Positions 24,201-38,667 of a DNA stretch of 64,000 bases are shown in pieces. Under the pieces are notes generated by a model. It worked only from the letters and a program-made list of their open reading frames with translations. It searched no databases and was not told the origin of the DNA. Source of the DNA: Moringa oleifera (taxonomy: Eukaryota; Streptophyta; Magnoliopsida; Brassicales; Moringaceae); the NCBI GenBank assembly GCA_021397835.1, contig JAJFZO010000034.1, positions 5,210,501 through 5,274,500 on the forward strand, in the 5' to 3' direction. Each line of letters starts with the position of its first letter. Positions within the stretch are counted from its first letter, which is position 1. Made by a program: the position numbers and the translations under genes.

Positions 24201-24563
24201 ATTATACACTTTTTTCCCTCTTTGTGACGTAGTTTGAATATTTTGTGCTTGTATGTTCCAAGTTGGTGCTAGATGAAATTGATAACTTTTAGTTTTTGAC
24301 TTATCTTTTTTTGTCTTTATCAAATTATATTTTATCCTTGCATGTTTTGTTGGTGATGATGTTTGAATTTTATGTACTTGAATACTTTATTAACTCAAAA
24401 TTAAAAGTAATTTTAGTATTGTGAAAATTGTAATAGACTTATTGACTTGAGCATGTTAGTGGCTTCTTATTTAAATCAGGGTTTTTTTTCACTCAAACTA
24501 TTTAGCTCAAGGTTCATTAGGGTCAACTTGAAACCATTAGGACTGGCCTATTTAATAGCTATA
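21281..24563 (+). mobile_element. hAT-family DNA transposon (Ac/RICESLEEPER-type), defective, nested in the LTR array
   Basis: Bounded by imperfect terminal inverted repeats: the left end reads TAGAGTTGTTAGATGGGC and the right end, reversed, TATAGCTATTAAATAGGCC. It is flanked by an 8-bp target duplication, GTGTAATA (21,273-21,280) and GTGTAATC (24,564-24,571). Related uninterrupted copies of the host repeat carry this site once. Inside, from an ATG at 21,823, broken frames match a ZBED-hAT transposase: a block resembling RICLTSNCWTACASEG, then THFVDENWKLSNKILDFC, then KYVKGKNEKFQL, then near 23,770 LDILEFLKNN and the hAT dimerisation motif (IPIITMASKYTFS). Many stops and frameshifts; not active. 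Length 3,283 bp. Confidence 0.88.
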
Positions 24564-24856
24564 GTGTAATCAAATATTTAAAAGATTTATATGATATTGT
24601 TATAGAAGATATAAGCGAAAAAGATCTATATCATGTCCAAAATAGATTGAATGATCTTAAAATAGCTCAAAATGATTTAAAGGTAAATTTTGAAGATGCT
24701 ATTGAAGAATTAAATGATTTGAAACATTAAAAAGAGAAAGAAAGTGAATCAAGTGTCAATCAAGAATTACGAGTTAGTGGTGTTCAAGATCTTCTTCTAA
24801 GATGTAGTCCATAAAAATATCATTGTACTTAGAATAATTTAAGTTTAAGAAGAGAA

Positions 24857-25225
24857 TATTGGAAATAGTAAACTTAAATTATTGATCTAGTCAATTAAAG
24901 AATCATTTGCTAATATTAAGAGTCTAAAGAGTGAAAAGTTATGTTTAATGTAGTTAGAATATTAAAAGTTTAAGAAAATATAAGTTATGTTTAATGTATT
25001 TAGAATATTACGAGTTACGAGAATGAAAAGCCCAATAGTTGGTATTATGTGTATCCTTGTAAACTACATCATAAATGGTAGAATGGAAAAGTTATCTCCC
25101 ATATGAGATAAAAAGTTTTTATTATCAAAAAATATTATATTTGTGTGAAGTCTCCTTCTCTTCAATTTCCTTTTTTTATTTTTTCATTTATTTTATCTTT
25201 TTCTTCCCTGTAAAATTCCCACCAC
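24857..25225 (+). repeat. LTR 2 of the retroelement array
   Basis: Diverged copy of LTR 1, about 369 bp, with an internal duplication of an aatgtagttagaatatta-type block and a long T-rich tract. It is followed by AATATCAGAGCTTAAGATC, close to the primer-binding consensus TGGTATCAGAGC. The 3' limit is approximate. Confidence 0.65.
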
Positions 25226-26030
25226 GAATATCAGAGCTTAAGATCTTAGAGGCTTAAGTGAAACAAAAAAAGTAAGAAAAAAAATATAATTCTCTATTTT
25301 AAGAGTTTTTTAAAAAATATTTAAGCTTAAAATAATCTCCATGTGAAAAATGAAGAGTAAAAAAGGAAAGACTCCAAGAGAAACTGAAGTATTAAGAAGA
25401 AGACTCAAAAGGCGCAAATCTTCTGTGAGAAGCACTTGAAACAGCTATGAAAATTAAGAATATTTTATCAATCATTGTAAAAGTACTATTTAAGATAATG
25501 GTAAAAAAAATTCTTGAAAAATTGAGTTTGCCTCCCGTAATTTATTCATGTGAAAATTTTGATTTAGATTATCAATAAAGTTTTTGGCAAGAATTGAATT
25601 TGAAGATAAATTAGGAAGTGGTATTCAATATCGTTACAAAGCATATATGGAAAAAATGAAGCAAAAAATGAGGTAGCATTATGTGTAATAAGATGCTTGA
25701 AGAAGACGCATGATATTGTTATAGAAGATATAAGTGGAAGAGATTTATATTATGTTCAAAATAAATTGGGTGATCTTAAGATAACTCAATATTCTGAAAG
25801 CAAATTTTGAAGATGCTATTAAAGAATTAAATGATTTGAAGAATTATAAAAGAAAGGAGTAAATGAATCTAAGTGTGAGTTAAAGATCAAGAGCTAATGA
25901 TGTTTGTGATTTTCTTCCAAAGAGTAGTATGTGAAGACATTATCATATCTAAAATGATTTAAATTTCTGAAGAACTACTGAAAATAGTAAACTTTAATCA
26001 TTATTTAATCAATTGAAGACATTATTAAAC

Positions 26031-26397
26031 TAAACTAGTGAGCATTGAAGTACCAAAATTGTGGTGTTTAAGCTTGGCAATATCAAGTATTTATACACAC
26101 CGAAATCTAGAAATTCATTATGGAGATAAGTTCATGAGGCTGACATTTCATTTGAAATTGGATATTCAACCTTACTAGTACTTAACAAAAGGGTAAGTTT
26201 AACATAATTGTACAAGAAACTCTCATATTATGACCAAGAGGTGGCATGTTTTAATAGATTAGGAGCAATTATATTATGATTTAATGTCAGAGGAAAGCTA
26301 TATATGCAGAAATTTTATCTTTATTGGTTATGTAAAGTTAGATAGATGAGTAAAGGTTTATCGTCAATCATCTAAATGAATTTGTTTGCAAGTAGTT
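26031..26397. other. Spacer between LTR array and second hAT element
   Basis: Unannotated sequence; its diverged counterpart lies at about 49,860-50,224. Confidence 0.5.
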
Positions 26398-28244
26398 CAT
26401 GGGTGAAACCTTGACTTTATTAGAGGCTATGAAATGGTTGGCATTGCAAGGGTATGCTTTTAAGGATCACGATGAGTCTATTGATTATAATAATCATGAA
26501 AATTTTCTTGAATTAGCAAAATGGCAAGCATTAGTGACCAAAAAAAATGTTAGAAAATTTTTCATTGAATGCCAAGTAAACATCGTCACTGATTCAAAAA
26601 GAGTTATTGAAAATTTTTACTAATCAAGTAAGGCTAAAGATTTGTGATGACATTGGGAATGCAAAATTTTGTTATTGATAAAAATATTGATGAATCTAGT
26701 AAAAAACAAATGGCACACATTTTGAGGTATGTTGATAGTGATGGTTTAATATGTGAACGTTTCTTTGAAGTTATAAGTGTTGAAAATACAAGGGTCAACA
26801 ATCTTAAGTAGCACATATGTAATATCCCTAATAGATTCAATTTATTAGTCAAAGATTTGCAAGTCAAGGATATGATAGTGATAGTAATATGTGGGGTAAA
26901 TGGAATAGTTTACAAACTTTATTTCTTAAAGATTTTTCATGTGCCTATTATGTATATTGCTTTGCACATCGACTTCAATTTGCTTTTAATTGCAATGGTA
27001 AAAAAGGTACATAAAGTATGGTTTTTTTTTTTTTTTTGAAATTAAGTTACATTGTGAACTTTCTCAATACTTCTTCCAAAAGGCATTCAGAGTTGAAATT
27101 TATTCGTAAAGATAATATTATAGATTTTATTACTTTAAGAGAGCTTGAGACTAGTGAAGGGGCTAACAAGTTCGCACTTTGCAATGAGCCACAACTACTT
27201 GTTAGAGTTCTTGTTTCACTTTTTCTAAATGGTTGATTGATTTGTATGGTTCCATTTTTGCTCTTCCTAAAAGTTTGATTGACAATGGATTAAATAGTAA
27301 TTTACATGGGGAAGCTAAAGTGCGTATAAACACTTTAGACTTTTGAATTCGTTTTTCTATTATTGTTGATGAACTAAGTATTAAAAATTTCTTATTTAAT
27401 TAGTCAAGCTTTGTAATGAAAATCTTGAGATATCTTAAATGTTATGAATTTTGTTTTAACGATAAAAAGGCTTATTCAAGAGTTATTGCATGTTTTCTTT
27501 GAGAGTGTGATATCATTCTGTACTAGTTATGATATTGATTTGCCCAAAATGAATGTACATCATATAAAAGGTACAAGGTGCTTTTATCAATAGAAAGTGA
27601 CATCACGGTTGAGCATTATTATCACTTTAAAATCTTTAATGCTGTGATAGATTTTCAATTGAAAAAGTTACATCATAGATTTTCAAATAAAACGGTTGAG
27701 CTTCTTACTCTTAGTATGGCTTTGAGTTCAATTGATGGCTTCAAATTATTTAGTGTTGAGGATATTATCATTTTTGCTAAAAATTATTATAGATTTGATA
27801 TACTTAGCTTCGAATGTTAATTCTCTTTCTGAATTTTGTAGACTTTGATGTTAACAAAAAAATCATAACACTGCACTTTGATTGATAAGTTAATTCTTTT
27901 AGTGTTAACTCTTCTAGTTTTGAAGTAACAACGGAACGAGTATTTTTAACTATGAAACTTCTCAAAACATCTCTTCGCAACAAGATGAAAATTTTTTTTC
28001 TTGCAAATTGTATGATTATTTATATTTGTAGAGATATTGTTGATTAAATAGATATCGACTCTATAATTGATGAGTTTGATAATGTGCAACCTTGTAAAAA
28101 AAATTAAAATTTTTTGAAAATGTGAGATTTGTTATGGCTACCTATTTAGGTGCATTTTTTATTTATAAAATAGTAATATTCTCATATTATGATCATGAAA
28201 ATATTTTTAACTCACTCTAAAAAAAATTTTTGATTCCGCCCTTG
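26398..28244 (+). mobile_element. ZMYM1-type hAT transposon, internally deleted copy
   Basis: Left end CATGGGTGAAACC and right end ATTCCGCCCTTG are degenerate inverted repeats. They are flanked by AAGTAGTT and AAACAGTT, a worn 8-bp target duplication. Broken frames match the C-terminal two thirds of plant zinc-finger MYM-type hAT transposases (TTF zinc finger, DUF4371, hAT dimerisation): a block with RELETSEGAN, then DITVEHYYHFKIFNAVIDFQ, then LTLSMALSSIDGFKLF, then an EXRVFLTMKLLKTSLRNKM-like dimerisation stretch. Compared with the partner at 50,225-53,463 it lacks about 1.3 kb just inside the left end, removing the zinc-finger region. 1,847 bp; inactive. Confidence 0.82.
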
Positions 28245-29471
28245 AAACAGTTATACATGCATTTTTATACAGGCATTTTCATATTATTTTGGTGTTGGGT
28301 TCTTGGAGTTCTTGTTCATGAGTTAAAAAGGAGGAACTCTTGAATCAATCATTGATTGGAATGAATGTTTCATGCATCCAAGTGCTTAAGCAATTGTTAT
28401 TTGATGAGACTTTATGGCAACAATCACTTGTTTGATGTTCTCCATTTCTGTAAACCACGAGCTTTTATCATTCCTATTCAATTTCAGAGATATTAATTAC
28501 TTGGCATATCTTTGAGGAGTCGAACTATTTTGATTGCTTGAAAGAGTTTTTTAATGAGGCTTCTCATTGGACTACTAAAGATCCCAGGTTCACTTGAAAT
28601 TTTATGGTGTTGTAGACTTGTAGCTAGGTTATTTTAAGGAGATGATGGCCACCCTTGGTTTGCAATATTCTGAACATTAATATTATTTTCTAAAAATTAA
28701 ATACATGAATATTAAGTTATTTATGTTTGATTGGTCATAATAATTTAATTTTAAATTTTCAGACAAATGTAAAATTCATGTTTAACTCATCAATAAGTTT
28801 CTACGAATTAAGCAATCTAATTTCTTACTTGCATTTTTCAATGATATAGTTGTTCTTCAAATATATTTATAAATTCATTTATATTGCGTTAGTATTTAAT
28901 TTGCATATCAAATTTTAAATTAAGAAATTACACCACATAAATATTATAACATACTTTTGAGTTGAAACTCTATCAATTCCTTCATTAAATATTAAAGACA
29001 ATGTTTAGGGATACTTCATTTTAACATTTCATGCACAAAACATGCGGGCCCACACATATATAAAATATGTTGTAAGAGTAAGTCAAGAAAAGATAAAATA
29101 AAAGCTTCTGAATCACAAAATCATCAAGTATTCCTGGATAATTAAGGATGTACATTGATTGTTCGAAGTGTTTCTCTCCAACATCTGTTGCTCTTCAGCG
29201 CATAATTATAAATTATTAAACAGCTCAATAATGTTTAATGAGTCATCTACCTGATATATAAGTTTACATGAGGCTTTTCCAAGGGCTCAGCAGCCCCATG
29301 CCAAAACCCAGGAAGCTTCATATTTTACCAGAAATTAAATTAAAATCCCATGAAGAGCAATGTTCCCTCAAACAAGAGAGGAGAACAAGAATTGGGTAAT
29401 TGGCATATTAACAAAATCATGAGAAGAGAAGCATTTGACTAGTCATCGTAGTTGTACCTGATAGTGGGTTG
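28245..29471. other. Intergenic region holding the duplication-identity step
   Basis: 28,245-28,652 is clearly diverged from 53,464-53,989. From 28,653 onward the two copies become near-identical. No gene recognised; includes the CRK pseudogene's 3' flank. Confidence 0.7.
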
Positions 29472-32239
29472 CTACCGAGTATCTAATTCAGAGATAGTGA
29501 CCTCATTTACGGATTGTTGTAACGAAACTGATCCAGAATTTTCGAATTGTGTTGCACTGGAACTTTCCCATCCTGGGACTGGACCAAAACTTGCCCACGA
29601 GACAAAAAATGCAGGTTTTGAAGGTGCTGGACCGGTCATGGTGTAACTACTAAGCATCATAATGACCTGTGACGTTGTAGGCCTATCAACAGAAGCTTCT
29701 TGAACGCACATTAAACCGATATGGATGCACTTTAAAGCTTCCTGTCTTGGCCATTGGTCACTCATTGTTGGATCCAATAGTTCCAGGGCCGTCCCGTTGC
29801 TCCAATGTTGCCATGCCTATGTCATGTCGAACCATAATAGTCAGATTCATTAGCATACCATAAATGCAAGGAAGATCAATTGTCCCTCATTATTTGATTC
29901 TTACATGACTCTGAAGATTGATTGAGTTGAAGAAACTAGAGCTTTTTCGGCCAGTCAAGATTTCCAAAACCAAGATGCCAAAGCTGTAGACGTCAGATTT
30001 AGTGGAGAAGTGTCCATTCTTGGCGTACTCCGGAGCCATGTACCCACTTCATGCCATCAACAAGTAAATGATAGTCAGTCAGTCTTTTATGATGTCAAGT
30101 ATACTGATTAATGTATTTGAGCATACATGGCGTATACTTACGATGTCCCAGCAATCCTATTTGTTTTGGCTTGAGTCTGGTTTTCACCAAATAGTCTTGC
30201 CAAACCAAAATCAGAGATTCTGGGATTCATGAACTCATCTAACAAAATATTGCTGGCCTTCAAATCTCGCTGAATAATCCTCAACTAGGAATCTTCATGT
30301 AGATAAAGTAGCCCTCGTGCGACTCCAATGATGATTTTGTGACGCATTTCCCATTCCAAGGTAAACCGTTTGCTTTTGTCTGCATGATCCAAGTGCCAAA
30401 TTATAGTTAACATAGATAAAACGACTAAGAGTAAGAAAAAGCAAAGAAGAAATCCAATATAAGGTAATGATAGTTGACAAACCCAAAGGAGACACACCAA
30501 ATGGAAGAAAAAGATGGTCTTCAAACTTCAACATATTGATGTAGATCTCAAGTGATACATGTCTTAAATAACATTATAAACAAGAATTTGAAAGATGAAA
30601 ATGTTGTTACCGAATAAGATCGTGTCCAAACTGCCATTAGGAAGGTATTCATAAACCAGTAGTTTTTCTTTTTCTTCTAAGCAGAAGCCTAACAGCTTTA
30701 CCAGGTTTCGGTGCAGCAGTTTAGCAACGAACATTACTTCAGTTTTCAGCTCTTGTAGACCTTGTCCTGAGGTACTTGACAGCCTCTTTACAGCTACTTG
30801 TTGCCCATCAAGCAGTGTTCCCTGAATGGATGGATCCATAATAATATATGATTCAGTAAACTGAAAATATACATGTGGGCATGTAAATATGTATTTTGAA
30901 GGTAGGATTACCTTATAAACTGGACCGAAACCTCCTTCTCCAAGCTTGTTGGAATCAGAGAAATCTCTTGTTGCAGTTTTAAGAGTTTTTAGTCCAATTG
31001 ATGGGGATTCCATGTCTTTATCTCCATCTTCACGAGCATCACCTAAGAATAACATACAAGAAATACAGTGTTTATCAATTAAGCCAAAGAATCAATTTGA
31101 TTCTTGGTATTGTAGAGACATAAGCTCACTGCCTACTCCTTTTCCCTTGGCCTTTCTCCAAGAGAAGAAACAATTGATCATCGGTAGCACTACCAGTGCA
31201 GCACTTACAGGTATGACCGCAAGAGCAACGATTTTTGAAGTGCTCTTCTTATCTGCTAAACAAGAAGACAACCAGATAAATAAAGATCTTTAAAAGATAT
31301 CAAATAAATTTCTTATAGGTAATTATGGCTCCAGAAATCTTCAGCTAGTTTCTTATAGCTGATTCACTTAAGAAGAACACAAAAAGTATTGACTTCGATT
31401 GGTAATGAACAATACAGAAAGAGAGGAGGGCACTGAAGATCACCAGGTGGATTGGTTGAATTTCTATTAGCACCAGGAGCTGAGTCGCGTTCAAGCAGCG
31501 AAGGAGAAAAGAAAGAGTAAATCTCAAACCGAAGATAACAACTGGGGGAGAATACTTGACCACCTTCTTTTCCATTGCAACACTTTGGAATAAAACTGAT
31601 GATATCTTCAAGGCAACCGGAGCAGCTATTTCCTGTTAGGTCTCTGGTACACTGCACCAGAGCATTTATGTTCAGAAAATCTGTGCGGGCAGTGCTCCCC
31701 ACAGCAAATCTGGAAGGGCTAGAAACAGCATCTGATGATATATTTCTAAGCAAGTTCCTCACTTGAAGAGTAAAAACGTCTGGATCAGTTGCATTTTGGA
31801 CATTGTATAAAGCCAATGTTGGAGAGCTACTGGCACTTGAGTAGAAGCGCCAGTCTGCATAACGTAACCAGCAAGAATCATATCCTAAGTAAGCTTCCTT
31901 CTTGTAAGGACAGACTTGTTGGATTTCTGTTGATGCAGTATCTGCACAAAGTTGACAATCTTCCTTGGAGACATCATCTCTGCATTGTATGAGTCCATAA
32001 ACCACATCAGGGTTTTCTCCCTCACTGGTGAAGAAGAAGCCTGATAGAGAAGCATTGGCTGCAATTGAAGTTAGGGTAAGGTTTAGGTTCTGCTCATAAA
32101 TACTCCCAGTAGTGTAATTCAGAGCAGCATCACAGCTGAATACTTTGTTAACTTTTGCTTTTGTACTGGGATGGTAATAAGAAAGAAGACACAGAAGTAA
32201 GAGTGATCGAAGAGTATCAAATGCAGGAGACCGCATCAT
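29472..32239 (-). pseudogene. Cysteine-rich receptor-like kinase (CRK) pseudogene, left copy
   Basis: Seven exons can be traced with consistent GT-AG splice sites and phases: 32239-31444, 31252-31130, 31042-30912, 30821-30611, 30379-30142, 30046-29905 and 29816-29472. The joined frame would be 661 residues. The order is signal peptide, two DUF26 domains (CRDDVSKEDCQLC and CTRDLTGNSCSGC), a transmembrane helix in exon 2, and a Ser/Thr kinase with [23 protein letters not shown] and GYMAPEYA. Two lesions fall together in exon 5: a TAG (30,285-30,287) replaces the Arg of HEDSRLR, and the catalytic HRD reads QRD. Full-length kinase activity is therefore excluded. A product ending at the stop would keep ectodomain, membrane anchor and N-lobe. 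It is divergent from the beta-amylase gene, 2.4 kb apart. The gene could alternatively be called a live truncated receptor if transcribed. Confidence 0.9.
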
Positions 32240-34564
32240 ATCAACTGTTGAGGAATCAATTGAGATATATAACCTAAACTAACTGAATTCATTGAAGCAA
32301 GAGCAGAAGATACAAGAATTAATATGGGTATCCAACCTTCCGTGCTCAAAACTGTAAACCAAATTCCAGGAAGCTGGGTATGACAATCATGACAATGCAC
32401 CCTTTATGAATATTTCTTAGCTTGACTAGTCAAGTAAAAACAAACACAAAATCCAAATGACTTAAAGCCATTTAAAATCTTATTGTAGTGGTCTAGATAA
32501 TCAATCTTCCATTATTTCCAAGACATGACTTAGAGAAACATTTTAATACACAACATGATTTCTACGATGACAAGCAACTATATTTTATAGTCACAGCGAA
32601 AAGACGTGGTAAAGAAGCCTACTATCTTCAGTTTTCTCTTTAAAATAAAAAGGCTTCTCAATCAGCTCATCACCAGGCCGGCGCACAGAAAATGACATAA
32701 AATTGATCAACACTTCTCTAGAAACTCAGTGGGCTATGATATCCAAAGTGATACTTACAACATTGAGACTGCAGAAGTGTTAAATCATCACCCCATGCCT
32801 TACAGCTATTTTCAGAGTGAGGTTATACATATATTATTGATTGTTTTGATCGATTATCTTTTTATTTTTATAAAATTTAGTATATATATTTAATCAAATT
32901 TAAATAAAATAAATAAAATTTGATCTATTGATTCATTTAATTGATCTTAACAAGTCAGCTCATTAAAATAATTTGATTTAAAATTTAAAAACTACAGTTC
33001 ACCCATGCATGAAAATAAGTAATCTTAAATTTAGTCTAATTATTAAGGTGAGAATAAACTTCGTCAGATTGAACCATAAACGGGTCACCATATGATCCAT
33101 GAACCTAACAATGACCTTCGAGTTTCATATAAATAAATGTACAGTAAATATAAAAACACTTTTATATTTTTCTAGTTAATTAAGTAAAATTTTTCTAAAC
33201 TGTTTCAAAATATAACACAATTAGAGATTTTGTTTTCTTTTTTTATTTTTTTGTGAGTGTTAAGATTTTGATTTCTTTTTTCTCTTTGGGTCTCTTCTTT
33301 TTCATCCTTTTCCCTATATTATTCTCTCTTATCTCTTGCTTTAATCTTTGCTTCAATTATCACCATCCACAAAGATAAAGCAATCAAAGCCATGCTCATC
33401 ATCACCTTACTCATATATATTCAACAAAGGTTGGATTAGGGTGGAAAATCATGCTTCAACCCAATAATATGTGGTTCCCATTGGATAATGCTTTTCTTGG
33501 AGATCAAGTTGTTCTTAAAGTAAAAGAAAAGCTTCATCTTCGGGCGAAAATCCCGTTGCTTCGTAGAGACCGGTTCGGTTCAACGAGTTGCATGTTACTT
33601 TAATGGTGTGGTATTTCATGTAGAAACCAATTGTGGCAGAGCCTGACCAACTTTTACCCCATGACGACAGCTTGAAACCATACTTTTATTTGATAGTGAT
33701 CATCTAAAATACATTATCTTTATGCTTGAATGTATCTAACTTGTATGAGATAAGAAAAATATTATTTTCAAAGAATACAGATGCAATACAGGTACAAACA
33801 GAAAATAATTGTGTTTACTCTTTCTTGAATTGGAGAAAGATACTAATTTTGTATCAAACCATTTCTCAAGTCATTAGTTGGCTACTTATCCAAGCTAATA
33901 TTAAACTTAAGTGTTCGAAAATTAAAAGGTGCTCACACTATGCTGGTAGACATGAAAGCCAACGAAATAGACTTACCTGGATTTGCAACTCCGGATATTA
34001 ACAGTAGAGATAGATAGGCCTGCTAATTCATCACTTATCCCATAATTTGTACTCTTAATGATAGAGTTAATGACATCACTCATACTTATATATATGTTGA
34101 ATATTTTTTCAAAATTGATGAGACTAATATTACATTAAGTGAAGAGATATATTTTGCAACCTTTACATGAATATGTGTGTATATATTGTATGTCAGCCAA
34201 TAACTTTGGACATATACACATATTATACATACATATTTTATCCATGAACATTATCAATATGCCAAATAGCTACTGTTAAGAAGTGCTTAATCAATGAGTG
34301 AGCTAATGAACACGTTAGTAATTTCTGGTAGTTTATCTAATAGATTAGATGGTGTAGATGACATTCCAAATTTGATTTCCAGCTGCAAACTCTTAAGACT
34401 ATTACACCATACAAACTTTAGTTTAGACGATATCCATGGCCTCCTTTTTCCATGTTAAGGCCTTTTGATCAGGGACATAAACGTAATGGATTCATAGACA
34501 TTTAACCCTATGACACTTTAAGAAATGTCTACCAGTTAGTTACAGTGACAAGGTTTGACGAATC
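32240..34564. other. Divergent intergenic region between CRK pseudogene and beta-amylase
   Basis: 2.3 kb of AT-rich non-coding DNA holding both promoters. Short open frames such as 33,726-34,001 have no recognisable product. Duplicated at 57,575-59,899. Confidence 0.6.
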
Positions 34565-34572
34565 TATAAAAG
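34565..34572 (+). promoter_or_regulatory. TATA box of beta-amylase, left copy
   Basis: TATAAAAG, 83 bp upstream of the ATG at 34,656; identical in the right copy. Confidence 0.6.
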
Positions 34573-34655
34573 GAGCATATGCTGGAGAAATAGCATGCAT
34601 CTCAGTTTCCATCTCTTCTGTTTCAGGTAGACGCTGAAATCTTCTGTTCAAAAAA

Positions 34656-36825
<2,170 letters not shown>

Positions 36826-38667
36826 TCTGCAGGTGGTAATCTTGCACTGAGTGAAAGCGGCCATGGCTACATGGTAGAGAAACTAAATAAATTGGAGTGA
36901 GTGCTAATAAGAAGCCTTTCTTGGCAATGTGTGAAACATTTTGGATATGATCAACCCTTGATGAATGAAAGAATTTGCATTTCTGTTTTCTGTCTCTGAG
37001 TGCGACTTCATATTTTCATAAATATAAAGAGCTTTGTTATAATATCTTCAAGAGCAAATCCACTTTTAATGGGTAGGGAAAACGCTGTTCAACTGCCATC
37101 CTATCTGTGGGATGAATTGACTGGCAAATGAAAAAGCACAGTGTTGAGTCACCACCAAAATTGGCGGTGGCTTGTTGAAGAGCCTGCAAGTGGGAGGAGC
37201 CGCAGAGGGGTTTCGTCTGCATCTCTCTACCTGGCTCTATTCCTCTGATTATAAAATAAATAGATAAATATATATACATTATTTTCGTGTCATTTACAAT
37301 TGCCTTCTTTTGAGAAAGACATGTTAAGGCATGGATGACATTATGGAGTATAGTACGGAAACAGACTTTTCAGGCATGCAACTTAGCCCCATGAGGGTAA
37401 AACATCCTATTTAGATAGGCTTATTATAAAAAATAAAACTCTTCTGAATACCAATTAGCTTGATTAGATTATATAACCTATTAACGTCAATTTTTAGAAC
37501 TATGATCTATCTATCTTTAAACTATAAATGCCCTTGCATGAGGTGTTCACGATGTAGGGAAAATGACTTCCACCATATGTTATCTATGATAAACCTTCAC
37601 CAATTAGGTAATGCAAATATATATACGCATGTAAAAGATGAAGTAAGTCATCCTTAGAAAATGTTATGGTGTTTAATGCCTAACTTTCGATGAATGATGG
37701 ATAAATATTTAAGCACCAACAAAAGAAGAAAATCTTTATATAAATTGATTTTTTTCCTTTTTAAAAAATAAAATTTTAAATAAAACACAAATTGAGTAAA
37801 CTTAAATGTTGTTTCAAATGAAATTTCATTTATTTTGATTTTTTTTTAAAATATCACGAGGTAAAGAAGCATAAACTTTCAAGATAGAGGCACATTGTAC
37901 AGAGAAAACAACATCAAGAATCCTAAGTTGTACTTTCTTTCTTTTTGCGTCTCTCCGTTTCATCTTTAGTTTATCTTACAAAAAATAGTACCCTAGTTCT
38001 CAACACATTAGAAATCCTATCAAAGGATTCTCGGTCAATGTTGTCTAAGCTCTAATGGTCAAAGAATTTTTTCTTGTTTTTCATGTCCTCTGTTTTATTC
38101 AACATGAAGCAATGCAAGATCATGGTATTTTAGTATGACGAGCTTTTTCTTATTTACTTTAAAATCTATATTACCTTTTTTTTTTCCTTTTTCTTTCTTT
38201 TTTTCCCTTAAAAGTAATGCACATTATCATTTCACATAGCTAGAGCTTTATTCATCTTGAGTAGCTATATTATATAATAGCATATACATGTCAAATTTAA
38301 AATTCATGGAGGCAAAGGAAAAAAATATATAACGAACCATTATTGCATAAACTATAATGATAAGAAGAAAGTTTACACATTATTGGAGTAGGTCCAATGC
38401 AAAGGGGTAATGGTGGTCAAAAGGAAAAAATCTACAAGGTAGAATTTGAAAGAGCAAATCTATTTTCTCAGATAATGTTTAGAGACAAACATAATATTTT
38501 TCCATACTCTTGTGAGTAATATCTTTTTTTTCGCCTTTCTTTTTTTTTTAATCAATATTGGTATGTGTGCAGATGTTAATGCACAAATGTAATGTTAATA
38601 CAACACTTGTTACTTTTATGAATGACCTCTAACTAAGAAATAAGTTACCCCTTAAAAATTTTATGCA
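36826..38667. other. Downstream flank of beta-amylase, left copy
   Basis: Includes the 3' UTR and AT-rich non-coding DNA; no further gene recognised. Duplicated at 62,161-64,000. Confidence 0.6.

Larger units (their letters stand above)
19820..26030 (+). mobile_element. Tandem array of a short non-autonomous LTR retroelement (internal-LTR-internal-LTR-internal)
   Basis: Three related internal regions (about 19,820-20,477; 20,823-24,856, split by a hAT element; 25,226-25,975) alternate with two LTRs (20,478-20,822 and about 24,857-25,225). The start of a third LTR follows at about 25,976. Each internal region begins near a primer-binding-site-like motif and ends in a purine-rich tract. Internal regions are only about 0.65-0.75 kb and encode no protease, reverse transcriptase or integrase, so the element would need help from another retrotransposon. 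Sizes fit TRIM-like elements, which are known to form LTR-sharing tandem arrays. The left-most LTR is missing. Confidence 0.7.

Noticed and set aside
33726..34001. 91-codon plus-strand frame upstream of beta-amylase, present in both copies
   Set aside because: Conserved only because the whole block is recently duplicated; no domain or start context supports a gene.
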